In this document: positions 47,200 to 57,293 of the stretch, piece after piece
How the letters are laid out: the number at the start of each line of letters is the position of its first letter
Position numbering within the stretch: the stretch's first letter is position 1
Source of the DNA: Hypoxylon rubiginosum
Taxonomy: Eukaryota; Ascomycota; Sordariomycetes; Xylariales; Hypoxylaceae
Assembly: GCA_902806565.1 (NCBI GenBank)
Contig: CADCXA010000006.1
Span: 1,798,001 to 1,862,000 of the forward strand
Reading direction: 5' to 3'
Length of the DNA: 64,000 nt
The notes under the pieces: generated by a model
Databases searched by the model: none
Seen by the model: only the letters and a program-made list of their open reading frames with translations
Told to the model about the DNA's origin: nothing
Position numbers and translations under genes: made by a program

Positions 47200-48150
47200 A
47201 TGGAGGGCGCATTACGACAAGTACAGCGGTGGGCTATACCGGCGATCGGAGCGGCGATGCTGGCGCAGGCGTCCATATACGACGTGCGCGGCGGCTCGCG
47301 GGCCGTCATATTCGACCGGCTGCAGGGCGTCAAGGAGGAGGTCATCAACGAGGGCACGCACTTCCTCGTCCCCTGGCTGCAGCGCAGCATCGTCTTCGAC
47401 GTCCGCACCAAGCCCCGCAACATCGCCACCACCACCGGCTCCAAGGACCTGCAGATGGTCAGCTTGACCTTGAGGGTCCTGCACAGGCCCGACGTCAAGT
47501 CGCTTCCTAAGATCTACCAGGTGGGTTTGCTTCTCTTCTTGTCTTTTCAGGGGCTCTCTATGGAGTGGAGCTTATGTTGAGAGGTATACATGTGTGTGGA
47601 AATATATGATGGCTAACCCGTACCTCTTCCCCACCAGAACCTCGGCACGGACTACGACGAGCGAGTACTCCCGTCGATCGGCAACGAAGTGCTCAAAGCG
47701 ATCGTAGCACAATTCGACGCAGCAGAACTCATTACCCAACGTGAAGCAGTGTCGAACCGGATCCGGACGGACCTGATGAAGCGGGCGGCCGAGTTCAACA
47801 TCGCGCTCGAGGACGTGTCCATCACGCACATGACGTTTGGCAAGGAGTTCACCAAGGCCGTCGAACAAAAACAGATCGCCCAGCAGGACGCCGAGCGCGC
47901 CCGCTTCATCGTCGAGAAGGCCGAGCAGGAGCGCCAGGCCAACGTCATCCGCGCCGAGGGCGAGGCCGAGAGCGCCGAGACCATCAGCAGGGCCATCGCC
48001 AAGTCCGGCGACGGCCTCATCCAGATCCGCAAGATCGAGGCCAGCCGCGAGATCGCCCAGACCCTCGCCCAGAACCCCAACGTTTCGTATCTGCCCGGCG
48101 GCGGGAGCAAGGGGGGTAGTAGCCAGCTCTTGCTTTCGGTAGGTAGGTGA
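47200..48150 (+). CDS. PHB1: Prohibitin-1
   Basis: Two exons (47,200-47,520 and 47,638-48,150) give 277 aa. The 117-nt intron (GTGGGT...CCAG) joins LPKIYQ to [29 protein letters not shown] hydrophobic N-terminal stretch ([12 protein letters not shown]) anchors the protein in the mitochondrial inner membrane. The SPFH/band-7 domain shows [42 protein letters not shown] and [18 protein letters not shown]. The C-terminal coiled coil (about 175-250) mediates ring assembly with Phb2. The prohibitin ring scaffolds m-AAA protease and lipid organisation. The sequence sides with Phb1 over Phb2, for example the lack of the longer N-terminal extension. Length is normal. Confidence 0.95.
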
Positions 48151-48521
48151 TAAGGGGGAGAATGCTGGGATAGGCATAAAACGAAAAAGGGAGGGCATAT
48201 GTATATTAACAAAACTACCTAACTGCCCGTTTCTCCACTTCGGGGTACGAATAATGTGTTACTACAAGCAAAAAGGCTGGCGTTCACTGATGAAATGCAT
48301 GGCTTTTATTCTTGAGGCATCAAACATGATGTATTTTCATTGTATTTGGGCGAGACCTGCCAACGCAGCAAAACTCAGGCAATAAACTAGCCCCTAACCT
48401 AGCCTTAGCTCATTAGGCAGCTCCCAACATCGACGAGGCACAGTTCTCGGTTATTAACCGTCACTGCTTCTCGTCTTCTCTCTTCTCCTCTCTTGTCTCT
48501 TCTTGCTACGGTCCGTTCCCT
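48151..48521. other. Convergent intergenic spacer
   Basis: About 370 bp between the stops of PHB1 and the exonuclease gene. A CTCTTCTC-rich pyrimidine stretch lies at about 48,467-48,505. Nothing else is recognised. Confidence 0.4.
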
Positions 48522-50498
48522 TTAGAACTCAGGGGGGACGATCTCGCCGTCCTTAATCGCCCAGCCCTTCCACATCAGGTCGCACCATTCGTCTCGCACC
48601 TTTAGCCGCGCCAACTCACCCGCCGCCCTCGCATCCTCCGCGCTGTCGTGTCCCTCCGGCTGGTCGTCGTCGGTTTCCCTCTGGATCTTGCGGTTGAGCA
48701 GCGTATCCATCAGCATCCTCAGACCGTTTCGTATGGGAAGACCGCGCCTGTGAGGGTAGAGCAGGACAGTGTCGACGCAGGTAGGGTGGATGATGCGCAC
48801 GGAATTTAGGTCGTTCTCGAGCCCGTGGCCGATTAGGGGCGTGTCCGGAGAGATCATGGAGAAGAGCAGATCGCGCGCCGCTTGAGGTGACGGCACAAGT
48901 TTCAACTTCTCCTTCTGCTCGGAGGGCTTCGTAGAGTCGGTAGACGGCGTGGAGGTCGGCTTGTGGTCATCACCCCGCTTCCATCGTTCCGCCATTACCA
49001 TGTCTTCGGGCGTTACGCCGGAATACCGTGTATTGAGATCTAGAATTTCTCCGTAGGGCTGGACAAGCACGTCCAGCAGCTTCTCGCCATCGGGCCAAGA
49101 TACCAGGGTCATTCTTATAAGCTCAAGCCCGTACGTAGTAAACCCCATCTCGCAGTCGAAGCCTACAGCTCTGTCCGCGGGAACCTGTGGATTCGGCGGA
49201 GTCTCGGCAAAATTAAGCAAGCTGGCAAGTCGGTTGGGGTCTGTCGTCTTAAATACGTGTGTGGGTGCTGTAGTACATCCGCCGGAATCGTCATCGACAT
49301 TCAGGTGGCAGCACCGGTACTTCTTCGAGGGCTTCGATAGTTTACCAGGGCCCCGTTCTCCGAAATAAGTCTTGCCCGGGTGAAAGGTGCAGGTCCCATT
49401 CGATGCCAACGCTCCGTCCTCCTCTCTCCGACCCGGAAACACCTGGAACCGCCTCGTACATCTATCGCAGACCTCAACGTTTCCGGATGCCGTAACGCTC
49501 TCTCTCGCCTTCTGGATGTCCTCATCTGAGGGTATCGAGGCTACATAGCCGAAGTCCGTGAGACCTTCGAGCGGCGAGACTAGCCTATGTAAGAAATCGA
49601 TTTCTTGGGCTGTAGTCAGGCCGGTGACGATAACTTTGGGGGCAGACGATGCATCCTCCGTCTCCTGTCCATCGGTATCCTTGGTCGCTTCCAATCTCTC
49701 TTCCTTCCACTTGGCAGCAGTCATCCGCTTGCAAGCCAAGATTCGGTTTCTAATGGCATTACCATAGATCTTGTATTTCTTAATAGCCATTTCTTGCTCG
49801 TCGTCAAGTGTCTTCACGATAAGCTCTTGCTCCGATAATAGTAATTTCTTTGACGCATCATCCCTGGCATCTTTCTTGAGCTCAGAATTAAGGCGGACAT
49901 ATTGTTCATGGAGAGCCTTCACCAGCTTTAAACGCGTGTCATGCTGTGCGGGTGATGATTTGAGTAGGCGTGGGTTGAGCACTTCTGGTTTCTTAGGTAT
50001 AGCCTTGGTTGGTGCTTTTGGTTTGGCGATAGTGCGGGCTGGCGTAGTCGAAGGAGAAGTCGAATTGCTTCTAGAATCCTGTGCTTGAGAAGAACTGCTT
50101 TGGCTTTGACCTGTTCCCTTGACCAAAGATGGAAGCTTGCGAACGACTGGTAGCGGTGACTCGATTTTCCCGCTTCTTGCCGGCTCATCCCTAGAAGACA
50201 TCGCTACCTTCTGCCTCTTGATCTGGGGCCGTTCTGGCGTGGTTTGCTCCGATTCTATTTGTCTTGTCGCCGATTGTTGGGATGGTGCTGCTCGTGTCGA
50301 GTCCAATTTGACACGTTTCCTTGGTAAGTCCTGCGTAAGGTCCGACGCTGCGGGTGTCGGAGCGACGACCTGCCCAGAGCTTACGACGGTGACAGCCGAG
50401 TCGATATCGGTATCATGCTTGAACAGACACTGAAAGGCGGTGCATTTGTCACCTGCAGGACATGGCAGGCTTTTAAGTGCCGCGAGAGAGTTGGCCAT
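48522..50498 (-). CDS. REX3: RNA exonuclease 3-type DEDDh exonuclease
   Basis: A single exon encodes 658 aa. The N-terminus carries a CCCH zinc finger, C13-X5-C19-X4-C24-X3-H28. Residues 40-180 are disordered and basic, with likely nuclear signals such as PRKRVK. A helical region follows, then a second cysteine-rich zinc site (C344, C347, C370, H373, C396/C397, H398, C408). The DEDDh nuclease domain occupies about 440-640: Exo I GFDCEM (D448, E450), Exo II GHGLENDL (D563), Exo III HDSAEDA (H617, D622). This order and length match fungal Rex3, a 3'-5' exonuclease that trims RNase MRP RNA and other small RNAs. Rex1 and Rex4 lack the N-terminal zinc finger. All catalytic residues are present. 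Confidence 0.88.
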   Translation of the reverse strand: MANSLAALKSLPCPAGDKCTAFQCLFKHDTDIDSAVTVVSSGQVVAPTPAASDLTQDLPRKRVKLDSTRAAPSQQSATRQIESEQTTPERPQIKRQKVAMSSRDEPARSGKIESPLPVVRKLPSLVKGTGQSQSSSSQAQDSRSNSTSPSTTPARTIAKPKAPTKAIPKKPEVLNPRLLKSSPAQHDTRLKLVKALHEQYVRLNSELKKDARDDASKKLLLSEQELIVKTLDDEQEMAIKKYKIYGNAIRNRILACKRMTAAKWKEERLEATKDTDGQETEDASSAPKVIVTGLTTAQEIDFLHRLVSPLEGLTDFGYVASIPSDEDIQKARESVTASGNVEVCDRCTRRFQVFPGRREEDGALASNGTCTFHPGKTYFGERGPGKLSKPSKKYRCCHLNVDDDSGGCTTAPTHVFKTTDPNRLASLLNFAETPPNPQVPADRAVGFDCEMGFTTYGLELIRMTLVSWPDGEKLLDVLVQPYGEILDLNTRYSGVTPEDMVMAERWKRGDDHKPTSTPSTDSTKPSEQKEKLKLVPSPQAARDLLFSMISPDTPLIGHGLENDLNSVRIIHPTCVDTVLLYPHRRGLPIRNGLRMLMDTLLNRKIQRETDDDQPEGHDSAEDARAAGELARLKVRDEWCDLMWKGWAIKDGEIVPPEF

Positions 50499-51907
50499 GA
50501 TGAAAAGTTGCCAAGACTGTGTACTACGGGGAAAGTGCGAGCGATAAGATGAAAGAACGATAGTTTCAATGATATGTTCCGCAGCGAATAAGGATTAGGA
50601 ATGTGACTCAAGTCTGAGATGTAGTCTGCCACGTTGTGATGGCGGATACAACGACAAACTTGGGGTCCACGGAAAGTTTGTGTCGGAATCTTTAAGATGC
50701 TAAGTAGTGGTCGGTTAAAAGAGCCGGAGTTGGACACTTATAGCAGATTACAGGACGCAGACCAAACGCAGGATCGTTCCGTGTTAGCCTGCCCGGAGAG
50801 CCCTGGAGGTGAGAAATGGCCCTTCCCTAAATTATCGGATCTATATGCATCTAGAGGAATTGAGGCAATCACGGTTAATGATGATCCAGGTTGATTATTC
50901 CCAGGTAGAGCGCATTTTCAGGATAGTCGTTGCTAGAAGTTTACAAGTACTTGTCACTTCCTTCCACAGACCAAGGTAAGACGTTGACGTTGACGTTGAC
51001 GTTGATGTTGACGTTGAGGCGTTGGTTTGAAGAATTCCGGAGATGAACCGAATGCAATCCGGACCCGATTATGTCATTTACGTATCGGTACATTTACCTT
51101 GGTATTAGGTACATTAGGTACATGTACGCATATGCATACGCATTTACGCATTGATTCTTACTGTGTATAATACCGCATATCTTATGTAATTATTCAGTCA
51201 ATTATTCAAGTGCATAATGCGTAGCCTAACAATTCGTCTCTTGAGCTCACGAGATCAACTTCCTAGGAAGTCGGTGGTCCACAGATTAAAGATTCGGAAG
51301 GCTCCTAGCCCCTAAACCCAATTCTACCTCTTCCTTATAAAAGTTTAGCGCTCTCGATTATCTTTCTAGGGGAAGATAAAAGAAGACAGATGAGATGCAA
51401 GTTTATCAGTGAGGGCCGTCTTTATCTTTCACCGACTACTATTCTAAATATAAATGCGTTCGACTCCAATCCCTTTGTGTGTCTACATGTTCTAAAAATT
51501 GATTGTTTATCCCAATCCCGAGGTGCTGGGTTGGTATAAAACGGATATCTTATGCGATCTATCGTCATAGTAAGTGCCTAGAACGGTCCCTACGTCAGCA
51601 CTTCGAGGCCTAGTGCTAGCACCACCTATTGGAGGTACCTATAATGAAATACCAGGTACTCAGCTTCCTGCAGCGTTCCACGTTCCAGCCTCAAGCTGAT
51701 CCAGCTGTCCAGGTACCATAATTTTAATGGTTCTCTGTTAGACACGCGGACAGTCTCATCTTTCCGAAGCGTTCCCCGTCGGGTGGATTGTTCGTTAACT
51801 CCGTATTCTGCTTCTTGTTGAAACCTGTTATATTAGGTACATAACCTAGGTACGCTGTCAAGCAGACTCGAGAAACCAAAGAACGTGAGAACAATAGGTT
51901 GTTCGAA
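50499..51907. promoter_or_regulatory. Divergent intergenic region with hexanucleotide repeat
   Basis: About 1.4 kb between divergent genes. A GTTGAC hexamer repeat lies at about 50,983-51,018. Several TTAGGTACAT motifs occur at about 51,103-51,122 and 51,831-51,842, and an ACCTAGGT palindrome at 51,844-51,851, about 60 bp before the lipase ATG. No gene is supported. Confidence 0.45.
50983..51018 (+). repeat. GTTGAC hexanucleotide repeat
   Basis: About six tandem GTTGAC units with one GTTGAT variant, in non-coding DNA between two divergent genes. Confidence 0.85.
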
Positions 51908-53430
51908 ATGGAATATACGGGTGGCAGCGTGGCTGCAGACCACCTCTGCGTGCTTGTTCACGGGGTAAGGTTCCGATACATCCCTGCCTCCCTACATTTC
52001 TTCCTACATCCCCTTCTTACCCCTTCCTTGCAACCCCGGAATACCCATCTTGTAGTGTATGCACGTCATTTGCTAACAAACCACCTTGCAGCTTTGGGGC
52101 AACCCGAATCATATGAAGTCGATCGCGAAAGCACTAAGAGAAAAATATTCCAAAGACCAACTTTACCTGTTAGTCGCAAAGCGAAATAGCGGCAGCTTTA
52201 CCTACGATGGCATCGAGCGAGGCGGCGAGCGCGTGTGCCTCGAAATCGAAGAGGAACTCGAGAACATTCGAAAGAATGGCGGCAACATAACAAAGCTTAG
52301 CATTGTTGGTTACTCCCTAGGAGGCCTGGTAGCTCGCTATGCTATAGGACTGCTCGAAATGAGAGGAGTATTCAATCAAGTAGAACCAATGGTAGGCAAA
52401 TCCATTCCTCTCTCTCGCTCTCACGGATCCTCCTTTGCTTACATGTAGGTACTAACCCTGTATCCAGAACTTTACAACATTTGCATCGCCGCATCTTGGA
52501 GTACGAACACCCCTACGAGGATGGCACAATCATATCTGGAACGTCCTAGGCGCTCGCACGCTTTCCAAGTCCGGACGACAATTGTTTACAATCGACAACT
52601 ATCGCGGGACAGGTCGACCTCTACTCGCAGTGATGGCCGATCCCGAGTCGATTTTCATAGCAGGGTTAAAGAGGTTCAAGCGTCGAACATTATACGCGAA
52701 TGCCGTCAACGATAGGAGCGCCGTCTATTACACGACGGGCATCTCCAAGACGGACCCATTTGTTAACCCGAATAGGGTCAAGCCCAACTATATAAAAGGA
52801 TACGAAGACGTTATTTTAGACCCGCTGAATCCAGTCTCGCCCGCGGCTCCGAAAAATAGCAACATAACTATAGCCGAGCTTACTACGAGCAGTATGGGCT
52901 ATCTCCGGAACGCTCCGTTGATGCTTGCGCTCGCAGTCTTCATCCCGATCGGCGTTGTCGCGTTCCTGTTCAACTCGGCGGTGCAGACGTTCCGTAGCTC
53001 GAGGCGCATCAAACTGCATGAATCTGGCCTCGCCGGCATCCAGATAGAAAACTACCGGCTGCCGATATGGATCAAAGACATCCGAGGTACCGTCGAGGAC
53101 GTCTACGAAAACCTCAACGCCTGGCAGGGAGAGTCGTACCTACGAGCCTCGGACGACGAGCGTGACGATGGCAATTTGAACAGGGCCGAAACCAAGATTA
53201 TAGCCTTGGAACGCAGAAAGTCGCACCCTCAGTTTCCAACCCTCGCGTTGGCGCCGGCCCAGTTTACGATGGTAGACGAGCTGGATAAAGTAGGCTGGCG
53301 CAAGTATCCCGTCTGGATCCATCAGATTCGGCACAGTCATGCTGCTATCATCGTTCGAACGGAAAAGCCAACTTTCAGCGAAGGCCTCGTCGTGTTTCGA
53401 CATTGGCTTACCGAGGAATTCCTCATCTAA
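51908..53430 (+). CDS. DUF676 lipase, Lpl1/Rog1-like
   Basis: Three exons (51,908-51,964; 52,092-52,391; 52,468-53,430) give 439 aa. The short first exon MEYTGGSVAADHLCVLVHG supplies the strand and oxyanion-loop HG; the second begins LWGNPNHMKSIA. The catalytic nucleophile is Ser94 in GYSLGG, followed by GLVARYAIG, typical of DUF676 serine esterases. Downstream marks are FTTFASPHLGVRTP and YANAVNDRSAVYYTTGI, the latter holding the likely acidic residue. A hydrophobic segment (APLMLALAVFIPIGVVAFLF) lies near residue 270 and would associate with membranes. Yeast relatives are Lpl1, a lipid-droplet phospholipase, and Rog1, a monoacylglycerol lipase. Lpl1 is the closer fit by length, but I leave the symbol empty. 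The frame upstream of 51,908 opens only from a non-ATG codon. Confidence 0.85.
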
Positions 53431-53895
53431 TCCAGATTTAGGGTTGTATTAAACCGATCCTCGCGGAGACGCTTAGTACTGCATGTATATGGCGGGAACG
53501 TATATATGACAATGTAGCGAAAAGGGGTTTCATTATTTGATACCCTTTAGTTTCGGAGGTTTGTCTTGATTTAGGATGTATCATGAAGAAAGATATGTAG
53601 AAATGTTCAACTCTACTTTACCAAACGAATTCATCATGCTTCTCTTGACGGGATTATTTACATGCCAATGCTTAAGTTTGCTTGCAGCACCTTCAGTTGA
53701 CCATTTCCCTTTATCGAATGTTCATTTATCCCATATACATATATGTCTCAGAGGGTAGGTATACTCGTTACTCGTAGTCCATCAAACCGCATTTCCGTGG
53801 CTGTTCGTACGGAAATGTAATCAATGCAAATAGAAAACCCCGACACTGCTCCAATCTCCTACTTCATCCCCTAGCACGAACGCCGAAAGATCCGG
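53431..53895. other. Convergent intergenic spacer
   Basis: About 465 bp between the stops of the lipase and peroxiredoxin genes. Nothing is recognised. Confidence 0.4.
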
Positions 53896-54720
53896 TTAGA
53901 TCCTAGTGTATCGCAGGTAAGGCTTGACCTCCCTAACGTCACCAAACTTCTTCTTGGCGTCCTCGGTGCTCACGCTCGGCGGCACGATGACGTCGTCGCC
54001 GACGCGCCAGTCGATCGGCGTCGTGACGCCCTTCGCGTCGACGGTCTGCAGGGAGTCGATGACCCGCAGGACCTCGGCGGTGTTGCGGCCGGTGCTGGCG
54101 GGGTACATCATCGTGAGGCGGATCTTCTTGGCGGGGTCGATGACGAAGACGGACCGGATCGTGAAGGCGATGCCCTTCTCGTCGACGTTTTCCAGGTCCT
54201 GCGCGTCCACCATGTCGTACAGGAAGGCGACCTTGCGGTCGGAATCCGCGACGATGGGGAACTGGACGTCGGTGGCGCCGACCTCGTTGATGTCGGCGAC
54301 CCACTCCCGGTGCGAGGACAGGGTGTCGGCCGAGAGGCCCATCATCTTGACGCCGCGGCGGGCGAACTCGGGGGCCAGGCGCGCGAAGGCGCCCAGCTCG
54401 GTCGTGCACACGGGCGTGAAGTCGGCCGGGTGCGAGAACAGGACGGCCCACGACCCGCCCAGCCAGTCGTGGAAGTCGATCTCGCCGTGCGTCGTCTTGG
54501 CCTGGAAGTTGGGCGCCTCGCTGCCCAGGCGCAGGCGCGGCTGCTCCGAGGGGGAGGGGGTCGAGGATAGGAAGCGTCGGGTCGCCGCCGTTACTGCCGG
54601 CGGCTGTTGGCAGGCACGCGACCACCGCGAGATGGTCGGCGAATAGGTAGCTTTGGGGAAAGCCAGACGAGGAGTTTGCGCAGCTGCGCGGACGGCGCTG
54701 CGGGCGAAGAGTGTTGCCAT
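53896..54720 (-). CDS. PRX1: Mitochondrial 1-Cys peroxiredoxin
   Basis: A single exon encodes 274 aa from the ATG at 54,720 (MATLFARSAVRAAAQ); the open frame upstream begins only at a non-ATG codon. Residues 1-52 are rich in Arg, Ser and Ala without acids, a mitochondrial targeting sequence. The peroxiredoxin fold starts at LRLGSEAPNFQAKTTHGEIDFHDW. The peroxidatic Cys105 is in HPADFTPVCTTELGAFA, with the conserved Pro and Thr before it; the resolving cysteine of 2-Cys enzymes is missing. The extended C-terminus (VTTPIDWRVGDDVIVPP...YLRYTRI) is the 1-Cys/Prx6 type. Yeast Prx1 reduces hydroperoxides in the matrix with thioredoxin or glutathione help. Confidence 0.92.
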   Translation of the reverse strand: MATLFARSAVRAAAQTPRLAFPKATYSPTISRWSRACQQPPAVTAATRRFLSSTPSPSEQPRLRLGSEAPNFQAKTTHGEIDFHDWLGGSWAVLFSHPADFTPVCTTELGAFARLAPEFARRGVKMMGLSADTLSSHREWVADINEVGATDVQFPIVADSDRKVAFLYDMVDAQDLENVDEKGIAFTIRSVFVIDPAKKIRLTMMYPASTGRNTAEVLRVIDSLQTVDAKGVTTPIDWRVGDDVIVPPSVSTEDAKKKFGDVREVKPYLRYTRI

Positions 54721-55248
54721 GATACTGCTATTCCTCGCCTTTTTAAACTGTTTATGGGAACGTAAGAAGGTGAAGGGACTCGGGGCTATCAATCGACAAT
54801 GTTTCTATGAGGAAAAACCCAAGTCTTTGATACGAGAACGATACGGTACAATCGGACAATGTATTTACAAATCCATGTTCTACATGTAGCTATGGTGTAA
54901 TAGAGGGGCTAGCGGGTATCTGCCTGTCTGCCTGTCATAATAAAAGGGGTACTAATCTATAGTGGGTCTCTCACTTTCCAAAAGAAGAAAGGTACGCGGA
55001 GATAAATGCAGGGACCAACCCTGCGGGTCGTGCTCTGAGCTCCAAGGCTTCCATCCCTTTAAAAGCAAACCGAACGTAATCCGATTCGTAATCCACGGGC
55101 CGTCAGTCGTTAGGGGGTCAGTATTGTAATTGGACTTGTAACATGTACGATATATGTCAGTGTCGGAACGAGTATTCGCTACGAACAATATGAGAACCTC
55201 TCGAACACTCACGCCCCCAAAACCGTTCGAACGCCACTCGACCCGACA
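54721..55248. promoter_or_regulatory. Divergent promoter region of PRX1 and NTH1
   Basis: About 530 bp between the divergent starts of a peroxide-detoxifying enzyme and an oxidised-base glycosylase. Shared stress regulation is possible but no binding site is identified. Confidence 0.4.
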
Positions 55249-56589
55249 ATGCCTCCTCGACCAGTAGCGTCGCCACCGCGCCGCATCACCAGATCCTCGC
55301 TCGCTCGCTTCAGGTACGGCGATGCCAATGGCTCCAGCAGCAAAGAGAACTCAACCCCCCCTCCCGCCACAGACATAGAGGATGTCATCCCGAGCGCGAC
55401 AGCTACTCGAAAGCGAAAGCGAACCACCGTCCTCGAACCCTCGTCAACCTCCTCCCCACGGCGCACCATCAAGACGGAAGAGATGGAAACGAAGGTAACC
55501 GCGCCCTCAGCAGCAAGCCGGCGTCAGCGCAAGCCGGCCCGGAAGACCGTCGACGCGGACACGGGGGAGGCCAAGGTCAGCGCGCCCTCGGATTGGGAGG
55601 AGATGTACGACACCGTAAAAGCGATGCGGGCCCCCGGCGGCGTCGCCGCCAACGCGGCCGTAGACACGATGGGCTGCGAGCGCCTCGCCGAAGACTCGGC
55701 CGGCCCGCGGGACCGCCGCTTCCAGACCCTCGTCGCGCTGATGCTGTCGTCGCAGACCAAGGACACCACCAACGCCGCCGCCATGCGGCGCCTGCAGACC
55801 GAGCTTCCCCCGCACGCCCCCGGGGCGCCCGCCGGGCTCAACCTGGAAAACGTGCTGGCGGCGGACCCGGAGCTGATCAACAAGCTGATCTGGGCCGTGG
55901 GGTTCCACAACAACAAGACCAAGTACCTGAAGCAGGCGGCCGCGATCCTGCGCGACGAATGGGCCGGCGACATCCCGGACACGTACGAGGGGCTCGTCGC
56001 GCTTCCGGGGGTGGGGCCCAAGATGGCGCACCTGTGCCTGTCGGCGGCGTGGGGCCGCACCGAGGGCATCGGCGTCGACGTGCACGTGCACCGCATCACG
56101 AACCTCTGGGGCTGGCACGCGACCAGGGACCCCGAGGGGACGCGCGCCGCGCTGGAGGGGTGGCTGCCGCGCGACCGCTGGCGCGAGGTCAACTGGCTGC
56201 TCGTCGGCTTCGGGCAGACCGTGTGCCTGCCCGTCGGCCGCCGCTGCGGCGACTGCGAGCTTGGTCTCCGGGGGCTGTGCCGGGCCGCTGAGAGGAAGAA
56301 GGTGCTTGAGGGTAGGAGGAGACGGGAGAGCGTTAAAGTGGAAAAGGTGGAGGAGGACGACGGGGCGGTGGTGAAGGTGGAAGAGGAGCGGGAAGAGGAG
56401 CGGGAAGAGGAGCGGGAAGAGGAGCGGGAAGAGGAGGAGGTTGTCGAGAAGGACGTGGTCGTGAATGAAAAGGTAGAGAGCTTGGAAATGGACTTGGGAC
56501 CCTCTAATTTGGTTGAAGTGAAGTCGAAGCCTGGTCTGGAACAAAGAGAAGCTTCGACAGGAAAACGACGGAGGTCAAAGAAGACATAA
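55249..56589 (+). CDS. NTH1: Endonuclease III homologue (Nth/Ntg)
   Basis: A single exon encodes 446 aa. Residues 1-110 are basic and disordered, with KRKR and RRQRKPARK stretches that could act as nuclear or mitochondrial signals. The HhH-GPD glycosylase domain runs from about 115 to 350: LMLSSQTKD, the helix-hairpin-helix LPGVGPKMA with catalytic Lys258, and GVDVHVHRI with Asp277. Four cysteines (326, 333, 336, 344) form the [4Fe-4S] motif, spaced X6, X2, X7; the last gap is longer than the X5 of E. coli Nth. The enzyme removes oxidised pyrimidines and cuts the abasic site. The last 90 residues are an acidic tail with repeats of EEER, from a 12-bp DNA repeat, and a basic end KRRRSKK. Confidence 0.92.
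   Translation: MPPRPVASPPRRITRSSLARFRYGDANGSSSKENSTPPPATDIEDVIPSATATRKRKRTTVLEPSSTSSPRRTIKTEEMETKVTAPSAASRRQRKPARKTVDADTGEAKVSAPSDWEEMYDTVKAMRAPGGVAANAAVDTMGCERLAEDSAGPRDRRFQTLVALMLSSQTKDTTNAAAMRRLQTELPPHAPGAPAGLNLENVLAADPELINKLIWAVGFHNNKTKYLKQAAAILRDEWAGDIPDTYEGLVALPGVGPKMAHLCLSAAWGRTEGIGVDVHVHRITNLWGWHATRDPEGTRAALEGWLPRDRWREVNWLLVGFGQTVCLPVGRRCGDCELGLRGLCRAAERKKVLEGRRRRESVKVEKVEEDDGAVVKVEEEREEEREEEREEEREEEEVVEKDVVVNEKVESLEMDLGPSNLVEVKSKPGLEQREASTGKRRRSKKT
56380..56427 (+). repeat. 12-bp coding minisatellite in NTH1 tail
   Basis: Four exact tandem copies of GAAGAGGAGCGG, followed by a partial copy, encode EEER repeats in the acidic C-terminal tail. The unit is a multiple of three, so copy-number change would keep frame. 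Confidence 0.9.
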
Positions 56590-57293
56590 GGCCAGGTACC
56601 CGGGGATTATAGGGTGTATACTTCAAGTTGTAACATATCACATGTGACCACGGACGAACTGATAGAATTGCGGGTAGATACCGTGTATTCGGAAAGATCC
56701 TCTACCCTAAGAGTCTTGCTATGTACAGAGCCACCGTGTATCTGAAAAAAAAACAACTGACTCTCTTTATCAAGTGGGCCTCTAGATCTCTGTAGAAGCC
56801 AGAAAAATTAAGGGGAAAACCCTCTTTCGTCGCAACAGTAGAAAACTCAAAAGCAGAAAACGGAAGGGGGAAAAAAATAACCTTCGGGCTTTCCCTTGAC
56901 GTGCAAATCCGCCTGCGCCCAAAAGAAACGCAGACCTTGAAAAAATTTGGGACAACAAACGTGCCCGAAGCCAATATGCCCGGACGCCATGCTCGTAGAA
57001 GAGGAATAGACCGCAGACCCAAATTCAACTAGCGCTGGCCCGCCTTTATAATCATCGTGGGACGTAGGAATCAACTGCCGAAGGTTGGGGGGTGGTCGTG
57101 GTCGTGGTCGTGGAGAAGGGATGAGTGGATTTGGGGGGAGGGCGGTTTATGGTGTTATCTGGTAAAAGCGAAGCGAAGAGACGGTCGCGGTGTCGAGGAC
57201 GAGTCGAAGAATCCGTTTCGTCGAAGCCATCGGGACCGGCGCCTAGCCGCTGCTACGGAGCGCGGCGAGGAAGGATTACTTCTTCGTCTCTTC
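56590..57293. other. Convergent intergenic spacer
   Basis: About 700 bp between NTH1 and the AN1 gene stops. A GGTCGTGGTCGTGGTCGTGG repeat lies at about 57,091-57,113. Small minus-strand frames near 56,702-57,074 have no coding character. Confidence 0.4.

Noticed and set aside
53924..54646. 240-codon plus-strand frame opposite PRX1
   Set aside because: Antisense shadow of a conserved peroxiredoxin gene; no recognisable domain.
55507..56544. 345-codon minus-strand frame opposite NTH1
   Set aside because: The plus-strand protein has complete catalytic and Fe-S motifs; the minus frame has none and arises from G+C-rich third positions.
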